A stretch of DNA of 64,000 nucleotides from an uncultured Porphyromonadaceae bacterium (GTDB lineage: Bacteria > Bacteroidota > Bacteroidia > Bacteroidales > Coprobacteraceae): positions 62,001 through 126,000 of the forward strand of contig URAV01000001.1 in assembly GCA_900545915.1 (NCBI GenBank), given 5' to 3'. Positions 33,812 to 43,183 of the stretch are shown here, piece after piece. The notes below the pieces were generated by a model. It did not search any database. It was not told the origin of the DNA and saw only the letters and a list, made by a program, of their open reading frames with translations. The first letter of the stretch is position 1, and the number at the start of each line of letters is the position of its first letter. A program made the position numbers and the translations under genes.

Positions 33812-34846
33812 ATGCAAATGATGAATCGACATATATTCGTTCTGGTTTTGTCCATCTTTTATTTTACGGCTAAAGCGCAAGAAGGAAAGTCGGCCTTCGA
33901 CTTTCTTAATCTTCCCATATCTTCGCATATCAATGCTTTAGGAGGAAACAATATCTCGATCATCGAAGAAGATGTTTCGGTCATCCAGCACAATCCCGCA
34001 CTTTTAGGCCCGGAAATGAATCTTCAGCTTAATCTGAATTACATGCGATATGTCGCCGGAATCAATTTGGCAGGAGCGACATTCGCTAAAGCCGCAGGAG
34101 AACGGGGTGCATGGGCTGCAGCCATCCAGTATGCAGGATACGGATCGATGAAACAAGTCGAAGCAAACGGTGTGATCACAGGAACATTCAGCCCCAAAGA
34201 TATGTCGATCAGCGGATTTTATGCACATGATATTACCGATCGCCTGCGGGGAGGAATACAGGCAAAATTTCTTTATTCTTCTTATGAACAATACACTTCT
34301 CTCGCATTAGCTATCGATTTGGGTATCAACTATTATAATCCCGATAACCAGCTTTCACTCTCCATAGCTTTTAAAAATCTGGGCGGACAATTAAAAAAGT
34401 ATAACGAAAACCGGGATAAAATGCCTTGGGATATCCAACTCGGACTTTCAAAAACTTTGGATCATGCTCCTTTTAGATTTTCAATCACAGCCCAACATTT
34501 GAGCCGATGGAAATTACCTTACACAACTCCGACAACAGGAGAATATAACAGCGGTGAAGATGAAATAAAAGAAAAAGGCAATTTTGCTACCGATTTGTTC
34601 AGACATCTTGTTTTCGGAATAGATTATATTCCTTCTCGTAATTTATACATTGCATTAGGTTACAATTACAAATACCGGAGCGACATGCAAACTTACGGAC
34701 GAAATTTTCTGTCCGGTTTTACCGTAGGAGCAGGAATCAAGGTAAAAATGTTCGGCATAGGAGCTTCATTAGCTCAACAACATGTCGGAGGAACGACTTT
34801 CATGTTTAATCTCACAACCAATATATCGCAATTTATACAACATTAA
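33812..34846 (+). CDS. porQ: Type IX secretion system protein PorQ
   Basis: 344 residues with a signal peptide ('HIFVLVLSIFYFTAKAQ'). 'GKSAFDFLNLPISSHINALGGNNIS' is the PorQ/PorV N-terminal signature; the rest is a run of amphipathic beta-strands ending in an aromatic-rich C-terminus, as in outer-membrane barrels. PorQ is known as a T9SS outer-membrane protein partner in sorting-domain processing. Its presence agrees with four T9SS-type cargo proteins elsewhere in this window. Three ATG codons (33812, 33818, 33821) are possible starts. It is followed after 7 bp by cmk, an arrangement also found in Porphyromonas. Confidence 0.92.
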   Translation: MQMMNRHIFVLVLSIFYFTAKAQEGKSAFDFLNLPISSHINALGGNNISIIEEDVSVIQHNPALLGPEMNLQLNLNYMRYVAGINLAGATFAKAAGERGAWAAAIQYAGYGSMKQVEANGVITGTFSPKDMSISGFYAHDITDRLRGGIQAKFLYSSYEQYTSLALAIDLGINYYNPDNQLSLSIAFKNLGGQLKKYNENRDKMPWDIQLGLSKTLDHAPFRFSITAQHLSRWKLPYTTPTTGEYNSGEDEIKEKGNFATDLFRHLVFGIDYIPSRNLYIALGYNYKYRSDMQTYGRNFLSGFTVGAGIKVKMFGIGASLAQQHVGGTTFMFNLTTNISQFIQH

Positions 34847-34853
34847 AATAGAA

Positions 34854-35549
34854 ATGCAAACGACAAAAATAGTTATCGCAATAGATGGTTTTTCCTCTTG
34901 TGGGAAAAGCACGATGGCAAAAGAGCTGGCCCGCAAAATAGGATATGTTTATATCGATAGCGGAGCCATGTACAGGGCTGTAACGCTTTACTGCATAGAT
35001 AACAATCTTTTCGAAAACGACACGGTAAATGAAGCCGGACTACAAAAAGTTATAAACACCTTACAGATTACATTTAAAATCAACCCGGAGACAGGGAAAC
35101 CCGAAACATATTTAAACGGGAAAAACGTAGAAAATGAAATTCGGTCGATGCAAGTATCCGACAAAGTAAGTCAAGTAAGCGCCATTCCCTTTGTACGTAA
35201 AGCTATGGTAGCGCAGCAACAAGCACTGGGAAAACAAAAAGGAGTCGTAATGGATGGCCGGGATATAGGAACGACCGTATTTCCGGATGCAGAACTAAAA
35301 ATATTCGTAACGGCTTCACCCGAAACCCGAGCGCAACGCAGATTGGACGAACTGCAAAAAAAAGGGTCGAACGTTTCTTTTGAGGAAGTTCTCGATAATG
35401 TAAAAAAAAGGGATTATATAGACCAGAACAGGGAGGTCAGTCCATTACGAAAAGCTGACGACGCCTTATTACTCGACAATTCAAAATTGACTCTTGCCGA
35501 ACAGGATGCATGGCTGATAGCCCAATATAATCGGGCTATCGAAAAATAG
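34854..35549 (+). CDS. cmk: Cytidylate kinase
   Basis: 231 residues from the ATG at 34854, 7 bp after porQ; a longer frame into porQ lacks conservation. P-loop 'IAIDGFSSCGKSTMAKELARKIG', then 'YIDSGAMYRAVTLY', 'VMDGRDIGTTVFPDAELKIFVTAS' and 'RAQRRLDELQKKG' for the lid. It phosphorylates CMP and dCMP. Second gene of the porQ-cmk-ispH operon. Confidence 0.96.
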   Translation: MQTTKIVIAIDGFSSCGKSTMAKELARKIGYVYIDSGAMYRAVTLYCIDNNLFENDTVNEAGLQKVINTLQITFKINPETGKPETYLNGKNVENEIRSMQVSDKVSQVSAIPFVRKAMVAQQQALGKQKGVVMDGRDIGTTVFPDAELKIFVTASPETRAQRRLDELQKKGSNVSFEEVLDNVKKRDYIDQNREVSPLRKADDALLLDNSKLTLAEQDAWLIAQYNRAIEK

Positions 35550-35557
35550 AACGACTT

Positions 35558-36418
35558 ATGATAAAAATAGAGATCGATAGCAAATCGGGATTTTGTTTTG
35601 GTGTGGTAAACGCCATACAAAAAGCAGAAGAAGAATTGGAAAAATCGGGAATACTCTATTGTCTCGGAGATATCGTACACAACAACAACGAAGTAGAACG
35701 TCTGAAGTCTAAAGGTCTGATTACCATAAATCATGAAGACCTGAAGCGATTGAAAAATGTGAAAGTGTTGTTAAGGGCTCATGGCGAACCCCCGGAAACT
35801 TACCGAATAGCAAAAGAGAATAACATAGAAATTATCGATGCGACCTGTCCGGTAGTTCTACAACTGCAACAGAAAATCAAACGTTCATACGAAGAAACCG
35901 ACCCCGATACCGGTCAAATCGTTATCTATGGGAAGAGAGGACATGCTGAAGTAAACGGGTTGGTAGGACAAACTCACGGTGAAGCTGTCGTTATCGAAAG
36001 TTTAGATGATTTCAGTCGTATAGATTTCAACAAACAGATCAGCCTATATTCTCAAACGACCAAATCGGTAAACGGGTTTAAGAAAGTCGTGGAGGAAATC
36101 ACTCATAGGCAGACTTCAGGACAAAAACTTTTATATTACGATACAATATGCAGACAAGTAGCCAATCGCATTCCGAATATCAGAGAATTTGCCCGACAGC
36201 ATGACCTTATTTTATTCGTTTGCGGGAAAAAAAGCTCCAACGGCAAAGTTCTTTTTGAAGAATGTTGTAAAGTCAATCCCGAATCAAAATTAGTCTCGGA
36301 CATATCGGAGATAGATACGAGTTGGTTCAAAGAGAAAAACAGCATAGGGATATGCGGCGCTACATCGACACCGAAATGGCTCATGGAAGAAGTACATGAT
36401 TTTATACAAAATATTTAG
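35558..36418 (+). CDS. ispH: 4-hydroxy-3-methylbut-2-enyl diphosphate reductase
   Basis: 286 residues. The three cluster cysteines are in 'GFCFGVVNAI', 'DATCPVVLQLQ' and 'GICGATSTPKWLMEEV'; 'LRAHGEPPETYR' holds the substrate-binding His and 'FDTICR'-like 'YYDTICRQVANR' the core helix. It performs the last step of the MEP isoprenoid pathway, making IPP and DMAPP with a 4Fe-4S centre. It lies 8 bp after cmk. Its stop codon (36416-36418) overlaps the first bases of a MITE-like repeat. Confidence 0.96.
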   Translation: MIKIEIDSKSGFCFGVVNAIQKAEEELEKSGILYCLGDIVHNNNEVERLKSKGLITINHEDLKRLKNVKVLLRAHGEPPETYRIAKENNIEIIDATCPVVLQLQQKIKRSYEETDPDTGQIVIYGKRGHAEVNGLVGQTHGEAVVIESLDDFSRIDFNKQISLYSQTTKSVNGFKKVVEEITHRQTSGQKLLYYDTICRQVANRIPNIREFARQHDLILFVCGKKSSNGKVLFEECCKVNPESKLVSDISEIDTSWFKEKNSIGICGATSTPKWLMEEVHDFIQNI

Positions 36419-36490
36419 AGTTTGTCTAAGTTTTCCTATAAAGAAACATTATCTGGTCATCTTTGCGTTTTCTTTAGGCTACTATATTTA
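36417..36490 (+). repeat. Left half of the MITE-like repeat, copy H
   Basis: AGAGTTTGTCTAAGTTTTCC followed by AAAGAAACATTATCTGGTCA and TCTTTGCGTTTTCTT is a close match to the left half of copies C, G and J. The right half is missing or unrecognisable. The first two bases are part of the ispH stop codon. Confidence 0.65.
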
Positions 36491-36619
36491 GTTATCAGAT
36501 AAACAAATATTTATATATTACAGAATTTGCAAATATCAAAAAAATGTTTCTTCGTACTAAAGAATTTCTTATTTCCCGATATTAATAAAAAAGAAATACA
36601 GATTAAAGATTATTTTTCA

Positions 36620-36627
36620 TACATTTG
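36620..36627 (+). promoter_or_regulatory. -7 box for pfkA
   Basis: TACATTTG matches TAnnTTTG exactly and lies 38 bp before the ATG at 36666. The expected upstream TTTG is not seen. Confidence 0.5.
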
Positions 36628-36665
36628 CGGCTATAAAAAACAGGTATTTCTTTAAAAAATAAGTT

Positions 36666-37646
36666 ATGACAAAGAAAAAATGTATTGGAATACTGACTTC
36701 CGGAGGTGATGCTCCGGGAATGAATGCTGCAATTCGTGCAGTAACCCGTTCCGCCATATATAACGGATTCGATGTTAAAGCCATATATCGGGGATATAAA
36801 GGTCTGCTTACCGGAGAGATCGTCCCTTTTAAAACTCAAAACGTAAGTAATATCATACAACAAGGAGGTACGATATTAAAGACTGCGAGGTGCAAAGAGT
36901 TCGAAACACCGGAAGGTCGTCAGTTGGCTTTTGACAATATTCAGAAAGAAGGTATCGACGCTTTGGTGACAATCGGAGGCGACGGAACTTTAACGGGTGC
37001 TCGCATTTTCGCTACCGAACATAATTTCCCGATAATCGGGCTTCCGGGAACAATCGATAATGACCTGTTCGGTACGGATACGACAATCGGGTATGATACG
37101 GCACTAAACACGATTATGGAGGCCGTCGATAAGATAAGAGACACCGCAACCTCCCACGAACGATTATTCTTCATAGAGGTTATGGGCCGTGATGCAGGTT
37201 TCCTCGCTTTAAACGGAGCTATTGCATCCGGAGCAGAAGCCGCCATAATTCCTGAAATTGCCACAGAAGTAGATCAATTGGAAGCTCTGATCAAAAACGG
37301 ATTCCGAAAATCCAAAAACAGTAGTATAGTTCTCGTTGCAGAAAGTCCAAGTACAGGAGGAGCTATGCATTTGGCAGAACGAGTAAAGAACGAATATCCT
37401 CAGTACGACGTCCGCGTGTCTATTTTAGGTCACTTGCAACGAGGTGGATCTCCGACAGCCAATGACCGAATTCTTGCCAGTCGTATGGGAGCTGCCGCTA
37501 TCGATGCTCTTTTAGATGACCAACGTAATGTAATGATCGGAGTTCGGGATGATCAAATCGAATATGTCCCGTTCAATAAAGCCATAAAAAATGACAAACC
37601 TATAAACCGGGAACTACTAAATACATTACGCATATTATCAATTTAA
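36666..37646 (+). CDS. pfkA: ATP-dependent 6-phosphofructokinase
   Basis: 326 residues, bacterial PfkA length. 'GILTSGGDAPGMNAAIRAVTR' is the ATP-binding loop; 'TIGGDGTLTGA' carries Gly-Asp-Gly, where Gly at the GGDGT position favours ATP over PPi; 'GLPGTIDNDLFGTDTTIGYDTA' is the catalytic TIDND; 'EVMGRDAGFLAL' and 'LGHLQRGGSPTANDR' bind fructose-6-phosphate. It catalyses the committed step of glycolysis. It has its own promoter and a strong terminator. Confidence 0.96.
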   Translation: MTKKKCIGILTSGGDAPGMNAAIRAVTRSAIYNGFDVKAIYRGYKGLLTGEIVPFKTQNVSNIIQQGGTILKTARCKEFETPEGRQLAFDNIQKEGIDALVTIGGDGTLTGARIFATEHNFPIIGLPGTIDNDLFGTDTTIGYDTALNTIMEAVDKIRDTATSHERLFFIEVMGRDAGFLALNGAIASGAEAAIIPEIATEVDQLEALIKNGFRKSKNSSIVLVAESPSTGGAMHLAERVKNEYPQYDVRVSILGHLQRGGSPTANDRILASRMGAAAIDALLDDQRNVMIGVRDDQIEYVPFNKAIKNDKPINRELLNTLRILSI

Positions 37647-37696
37647 AAATCGGCATGCGATAATCAGCAGAATAGCGACATTTTTTCTATAATTAT

Positions 37697-37745
37697 TAAG
37701 AACCGTTTCAAAAAAATGATTATTTTTGAAACGGTTCTTATTTTG
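37697..37745 (+). terminator. pfkA intrinsic terminator
   Basis: An 18-bp perfect stem (37697-37714 with 37723-37740) and 8-nt loop, followed by TTTTG. It lies 50 bp after the pfkA stop. Confidence 0.8.
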
Positions 37746-37856
37746 AATTATTGTTCAGAATAAACGCTGCACTTCAGCATAGCCAATTGAGTAAACTCAT
37801 TGTCTCTGTTCTCGGCTTGCAGTTTATTTTACACAAAAACATTATACTTGCCTTCT

Positions 37857-40736
37857 ATGAAAAAGACTACTTGCTCATTACGTTACAGCATTCTCTTTCT
37901 GTTTCTGACAGTCTCATCGCTTATCCATGCCCAGATCCCGGCCGGTTACTACTACCAGGCACATGGTAAAACCGGTGCAGAGTTGAAAACGGCTCTGCAC
38001 AATATCATAAAAGAGGCTTCTATGCTCAAATACGGAAGCGGAGAAGGTGCAACTTGGGAAGGGTTCTTTTATACCGATCAAAATCCTGACGGATCGGTTT
38101 TCGACATGTACTCCAATGAAGTACGATATTTCAATGGATTCAACGGTATCGACGGAATGCATATAGAACATTCTCTGCCGAATAGTTGGTGGGGAGGCAT
38201 TAAGAATAACGCTTATAAAGATTTATATCATCTTTATCCGGCAGATGCAACAATGAATATGTCGAAAAGCAACAACCCTTTAGGTGAAGTTTCCGGTACT
38301 CCTATCAGAGACAACGGATTGAGCAAAATGGGGAAAAACGGTTTCGGGAACACATATACAGGCAACTGCTTCGAACCTGCAGATATTTATAAAGGGGATT
38401 TCGCCCGTTCTTATTTCTACATTGCTACGGCATACGAAGACTATGCCTCTCTTTGGAATAGCCCGATGATGCAAAATAATACATGGCCTGTATGGCAGTC
38501 TTGGGCACTGCAACTACTGATGGAATGGAACGAAAATGATCTCAAAAGCTATCGGGAAGAAGAGAGAGCAGAAGCTGTTTACAAAATTCAGGGAAATCGT
38601 AATCCTTTTATAGATTATCCCGATTTAGTGGATTATATATGGGGAGATAAAACATCTACCCCCTATCCCTTTCCGGATGAAACAGAACCTTTTTTAATAT
38701 CTCCGAGAAACAATAAAACATTAGATTTCGGTATTCTACTACAAGGCGACAATAAAACTATCGATCTTGACATTCAAGGAAAAAATCTAACTGAAACATT
38801 GAATCTTTATTGGAAAACCGGAGGAGAAAATGCCGGATTAAGCCTATCTCAAGAATCGGTCACTGCAAATGAAGCTATAAATGGCAAAACGATTCATATC
38901 TGTTATATGCCTCGAACATCAGGAACGGGTATCGACACGTTAGTAATAAAAGACGGCGGACTGGCAGACTCGGTAATCGTTAAAATATCACGAGGTGCGA
39001 CAGAAGATTTTATGGCACTTCCGGCTACAGAAACGACTTCTACGCAATCTACATTGCAATGGATTCGCCACCCGCAAGCAACAGGATACCGAATCGATCT
39101 TTATTCAGGAGACCAACAAGCCGGAGACCTGATTATATCATCTTATATCGAAGGAAGTAAAGGATACGACAAAGCCATCGAAATTTATAACGGCACAGGA
39201 AAAGATATTGATCTCTCGAAATATAGTTTACGGAAACAGACAAACGGGAGCGGAAGTTTCGGAACTGAACTTTCTCTAAAAAATGATATGCATCCCATAC
39301 TTGCCAATGGCGAAAACTTTTTGATTGTATCAGGAGACTGTACGAACGAAGCTCTGATAAACAGGGCACAAATGATCGCTCCGGCAGAACAAGAAAAATC
39401 TCTCATGTCATTTAACGGGGATGACGCAATCGGGTTGTATCATAACGGCATCCAAATAGACGTTATCGGAGATGTAGATACGGGAAAAGGCGCAACTTGG
39501 GGAGTAAATGTTACTTATATGCGAAAAGCGGAAGTGACTCATCCTACTACCGTATGCGATTGGTCGGAATGGATAAATTTAGGTCAAGATGTTATCGACC
39601 GCACCGGCACTTTCACAATGCAGTTCGCTCCTGAGATTCAGTATGTTTTCGAAGATAAAGAAGTCGGAGAACAAACGGAATATCCGGTTTCCGGCCTAAT
39701 GCCTAACCACCGTTACACTTATCGTGTCACTGCACTGTCGGCACAAGGAGAAATTGAGACTGTCAACACGATGGGTATTAAAACTTCTCCATTAGAATCG
39801 CCGGAAGTACTGGATGCGACAGAAATAACAGAAAACTCTTTTGTCGCCAATTGGGATATAGTTCCCGGTGCTGAACATTACCTGATCGATCTGTACACCC
39901 TCATAGGAGATGAAGAAGTAGAAATATTTGAGACATTTACAAATGTAAAAGACGGGACCCCCCTGCCCGAAGGCTGGACGGGAAACGCATCGGGACATTA
40001 CGAATCCAGTACAAATTCCAAAGAACCCAATTCATTAGCATTCAAACCGGAAAAAGGAGAAGAAGAATACATACAGACTTGTGACTATCCTGCTCCTGTA
40101 ACAGAGCTCTCTTTCTGGTACAAATTCGTTTCAGGAGGCGTAGGTTCGACATTCAAAATAGAAAAGAAAAGCAATGGTATATGGAGTGAGATAGATATTA
40201 TAGAATTTGTAAATAGCGCTCAAACAGCAAGTTACTCATTCACAAAAGATGAAAATATTACGGCATTCAGATTTACTTATCACAAAGAGAAAGGGAATTT
40301 TGCTCTTGATAACGTATCTGTAACATACGGAGGCACAAATCCTGAATACATCGTACAAGATAAAATCGTAACAGACCTCAGCTGCAAATTCGAAGACCTG
40401 AAAAAAGATACAGAATACTATTATCAGGTTCGATCAGCAATCGGAGATATACTCTCGGAACAATCGGAACGAGTGGCTGTCAAGACATCCGGGAATACGG
40501 AATCTGTCGAAAAAAACGAACAGAACGGATTAATTTTTTGTTCAACAAATAGCGGCTTCAGAATTTTAGGTTTACAAGGGAACGAAACGATTTCGGTATA
40601 TACACCATCCGGAACGAGTATATTCGAAACCCGGGCAAACTCTGCCGTCATTGAAATTCCTGCCTCTTCACGAGGGATATATCTCATTGGAATAAAATCT
40701 TCGTCAGGATATAAGATAATGAAAGTTATCCGATAA
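37857..40736 (+). CDS. T9SS-exported endonuclease I with lamin-tail, FN3 and anchor-like domains
   Basis: 959 residues from the ATG at 37857, where a Sec signal begins ('MKKTTCSLRYSILFLFLTV'); the frame back to 37800 adds only non-signal residues. Domains in order: endonuclease I (EndA-like) with the beta-beta-alpha-metal His in 'GMHIEHSLPNSWWG' (about residues 30-270); a beta-sandwich linker; FN3-like segments around a lamin-tail domain ('IEGSKGYDKAIEIYNGTGKDIDLSKY'); a jelly-roll of the cleaved-adhesin/choice-of-anchor type ('LPEGWTG...NSLAFKP'); FN3; a C-terminal ~75-residue T9SS sorting domain ending 'GIYLIGIKSSSGYKIMKVIR'. It should degrade extracellular DNA at the cell surface. Confidence 0.88.
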   Translation: MKKTTCSLRYSILFLFLTVSSLIHAQIPAGYYYQAHGKTGAELKTALHNIIKEASMLKYGSGEGATWEGFFYTDQNPDGSVFDMYSNEVRYFNGFNGIDGMHIEHSLPNSWWGGIKNNAYKDLYHLYPADATMNMSKSNNPLGEVSGTPIRDNGLSKMGKNGFGNTYTGNCFEPADIYKGDFARSYFYIATAYEDYASLWNSPMMQNNTWPVWQSWALQLLMEWNENDLKSYREEERAEAVYKIQGNRNPFIDYPDLVDYIWGDKTSTPYPFPDETEPFLISPRNNKTLDFGILLQGDNKTIDLDIQGKNLTETLNLYWKTGGENAGLSLSQESVTANEAINGKTIHICYMPRTSGTGIDTLVIKDGGLADSVIVKISRGATEDFMALPATETTSTQSTLQWIRHPQATGYRIDLYSGDQQAGDLIISSYIEGSKGYDKAIEIYNGTGKDIDLSKYSLRKQTNGSGSFGTELSLKNDMHPILANGENFLIVSGDCTNEALINRAQMIAPAEQEKSLMSFNGDDAIGLYHNGIQIDVIGDVDTGKGATWGVNVTYMRKAEVTHPTTVCDWSEWINLGQDVIDRTGTFTMQFAPEIQYVFEDKEVGEQTEYPVSGLMPNHRYTYRVTALSAQGEIETVNTMGIKTSPLESPEVLDATEITENSFVANWDIVPGAEHYLIDLYTLIGDEEVEIFETFTNVKDGTPLPEGWTGNASGHYESSTNSKEPNSLAFKPEKGEEEYIQTCDYPAPVTELSFWYKFVSGGVGSTFKIEKKSNGIWSEIDIIEFVNSAQTASYSFTKDENITAFRFTYHKEKGNFALDNVSVTYGGTNPEYIVQDKIVTDLSCKFEDLKKDTEYYYQVRSAIGDILSEQSERVAVKTSGNTESVEKNEQNGLIFCSTNSGFRILGLQGNETISVYTPSGTSIFETRANSAVIEIPASSRGIYLIGIKSSSGYKIMKVIR

Positions 40737-40786
40737 ATTTTCAGAAACTCTGAAAACGTGTTCAAATAAAAGTCCGGACTATACAT

Positions 40787-40812
40787 TTTTATCGGAAAAT
40801 TTAGATAGTTCT
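40787..40812 (+). repeat. Right-end fragment of the MITE-like repeat
   Basis: TTTTTATCGGAAAATTTAGATAGTTCT closely resembles the right end of the fragment at 24459-24502 (TTTTTATTGGAAAATTTAGACAGTCTCT). It lies in the 177-bp gap between the nuclease gene and rel. Confidence 0.45.
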
Positions 40813-40875
40813 TATATATCCGAATGAACAAGAGACATTTTGTGTCAAAGAAGAAATAATATGGATTATTTTTTT

Positions 40876-40883
40876 TAAGTTTG
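40876..40883 (+). promoter_or_regulatory. -7 box for the rel operon
   Basis: TAAGTTTG matches TAnnTTTG and stands 29 bp before the rel ATG. No TTTG at the usual 19-21 bp spacing is visible. Confidence 0.45.
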
Positions 40884-40912
40884 CCACTAATGATAAAAGA
40901 GTTAAAAAAAAT

Positions 40913-43171
40913 ATGGGCGAGTCCAGTAATATAGAAATACAGGAAGACAACTTAATAGAGCAGGAATTTCAGGCATTATTGACAGACTATCTGCATTCTA
41001 ACCACCGGAAAAAGGTGGATATTATCGAACGGGCGTTTCGATTTGCCAAAGATGCTCATCAAGGTATTCGAAGACGTTCAGGCGAACCGTACATCCTGCA
41101 TCCGATTGCCGTAGCACGTATTGTATGTCAGGAAATAGGATTAGGCTCTACCTCCATTTGTTCGGCCCTCCTTCACGATGTCGTAGAAGACACAGAATAC
41201 ACGGTAGAGGATATAGAAAATTTGTTCGGAAAAAAAATAGCCATGATCGTAGCAGGACTGACAAAGATTTCCGGAGGGATTTTCGGCGATCAAGCCTCTG
41301 CCCAAGCCGAGAATTTCAGAAAATTGTTATTAACAATGTCCGAAGACATCCGAGTCATTTTGATAAAAATGGCAGACCGTTTGCACAATATGCGGACATT
41401 AGGATCTATGGCACCCAGTAAACAATATAAAATTGCCGGAGAAACACTCTATATTTACGCACCGCTCGCACATCGGTTAGGATTATTTGCAATCAAAACA
41501 GAACTGGAAGATCTCAGTTTTAAATATGAACATCCGGACGCATATAAAGAGATCAGCCAGAAAATCGCAGACAGCGAAATAAAACGTCAAGCTGCTTACG
41601 AAGATTTTTCAGCTCCTATTACAGAAAAATTGCACGAAATGGGTGTAAAATTCGAGATGAAAGCTCGTGTAAAATCGGTCTATTCTATCTGGAATAAAAT
41701 GCAAACCAAGAATATCCCATTCGAAGAGGTATATGATCTCTTTGCCGTACGTATTATTTTCGATCCGGAACGGGAAGAGGACGAAAAAAAAGAGTGTTGG
41801 AACATATATTCCATCATAACCGATATTTACAAAGTACATCCGGAACGTATTCGCGACTGGGTAAGTCGTCCCAAAGCAAATGGCTATCGGGCATTGCACG
41901 TCACAGTCATGGGTCCTGACGGAAATTGGACAGAAGTACAGATACGAAGCCGAAAAATGGACGAAATAGCAGAAAGAGGATTCGCTGCACATTGGAAATA
42001 TAAGGTAGGAAATACAGATGAAGAATCGGAACTGGATATCTGGCTAAAAACGATTAAAGAGATTCTTGAAAACCCAGAACCGAACGCTCTCGATTTTTTG
42101 GACACGATAAAACTAAACTTGTTTGCGTCGGAAATTTTCGTATTCACCCCCAAGGGGGAATTGAAAACTCTTCCTAAAGATGCCACAGCTCTCGATTTTG
42201 CATTTACATTGCACTCTGATATGGGTTACCATTGTATCGCGGCAAAGGTCAATCATAAATTAGTACCCCTATCCCAAAAACTCCAAAGCGGAGATCAGGT
42301 AGAAATATTGACGTCCAAAACTCAAACTCCAAAAGAAGAGTGGATACATTTCATTACTACGGCAAAAGCAAAAACTCGATTACAAGCAGCTTTACGAAAA
42401 GACAAAAAACAAATCGCATCTAAAGGAGAAAACATTTTCAATAATTTTCTTGAAGAAAACGGGTTAGCCAAAAACGACTTAAGTATAATCGATAAAATAT
42501 TGAACCACTTCGGTATAGACAAAAAAGAAGAATTGTTTTATCAACTCGGAAGCAACAATATCATCTTAGACGAATCGGTTAAGAAACTCTTTAAAAACAA
42601 GAGTCAAAACGTATTCATGAAATATTTGAAGATGCCGTTCGGGGGGAATAATAAATCTGCACCCGTTTCCGTAAAACCAGAATCGATTGCAACTCCAGAC
42701 AAAAAAATAGACCGAAAAGCAACTTATATTTTACGAGACAACGGAAAAGAAAAGAACTATACCATCGCCCCTTGTTGCTGTCCTATTCCCGGAGACGACG
42801 TATTGGGGTATGTCAATGAAGACGAAACGGTTATCGTACACAAACGTTCCTGCCCTATCGCCATGAAGCTAAAAAGCAGTTTCGGTCCGCGACTTGTTTC
42901 TACACAATGGGACGAACGCATTGATGAATCTTTCCCCGCAACAATCGAAATTAAAGGAATCGACGGAGTCGGGGTTCTTAATCATATTACTAAAATTATT
43001 TCGGAAGATCTGGCAATCAATATCCGAAACTTGTCTATCGAAAGTAACGACGGACTGTTTACCGGGAAATTAGGCATCATGGTACATGACGTGCAAGATA
43101 TAGAGAAACTATGTAACAATATAAAAAAAATCAAAGAAGTCAAGTCGGCCGTTCGAGTTAAAAACATATAA
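40913..43171 (+). CDS. rel: Bifunctional (p)ppGpp synthetase/hydrolase
   Basis: 752 residues with the full long RSH architecture. The hydrolase HD domain is intact ('RSGEPYILHPIAVA', 'ALLHDVVEDTEYT', 'MADRLHNMRTL'). The synthetase domain shows 'VYDLFAVRIIF', 'GYRALHVTVMGPDGNWTEVQIRS' and 'AERGFAAHWKYK'. It continues with TGS ('EIFVFTPKGELKTLPKDATALDFAF'), a helical and Cys-containing region ('IAPCCCPIPGDDVLGY') and a C-terminal ACT domain. It makes and degrades ppGpp in the stringent response. It is followed 12 bp later by the 7TM-HD phosphodiesterase gene. Confidence 0.96.
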   Translation: MGESSNIEIQEDNLIEQEFQALLTDYLHSNHRKKVDIIERAFRFAKDAHQGIRRRSGEPYILHPIAVARIVCQEIGLGSTSICSALLHDVVEDTEYTVEDIENLFGKKIAMIVAGLTKISGGIFGDQASAQAENFRKLLLTMSEDIRVILIKMADRLHNMRTLGSMAPSKQYKIAGETLYIYAPLAHRLGLFAIKTELEDLSFKYEHPDAYKEISQKIADSEIKRQAAYEDFSAPITEKLHEMGVKFEMKARVKSVYSIWNKMQTKNIPFEEVYDLFAVRIIFDPEREEDEKKECWNIYSIITDIYKVHPERIRDWVSRPKANGYRALHVTVMGPDGNWTEVQIRSRKMDEIAERGFAAHWKYKVGNTDEESELDIWLKTIKEILENPEPNALDFLDTIKLNLFASEIFVFTPKGELKTLPKDATALDFAFTLHSDMGYHCIAAKVNHKLVPLSQKLQSGDQVEILTSKTQTPKEEWIHFITTAKAKTRLQAALRKDKKQIASKGENIFNNFLEENGLAKNDLSIIDKILNHFGIDKKEELFYQLGSNNIILDESVKKLFKNKSQNVFMKYLKMPFGGNNKSAPVSVKPESIATPDKKIDRKATYILRDNGKEKNYTIAPCCCPIPGDDVLGYVNEDETVIVHKRSCPIAMKLKSSFGPRLVSTQWDERIDESFPATIEIKGIDGVGVLNHITKIISEDLAINIRNLSIESNDGLFTGKLGIMVHDVQDIEKLCNNIKKIKEVKSAVRVKNI

Positions 43172-43183
43172 TCATTGTAGAAT

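Noticed and set aside
40737..40755. Short TTTTCAGA/TCTGAAAA hairpin after the nuclease gene
   Set aside because: Only 8 bp, AT-rich and without a T-run; too weak to call a terminator.
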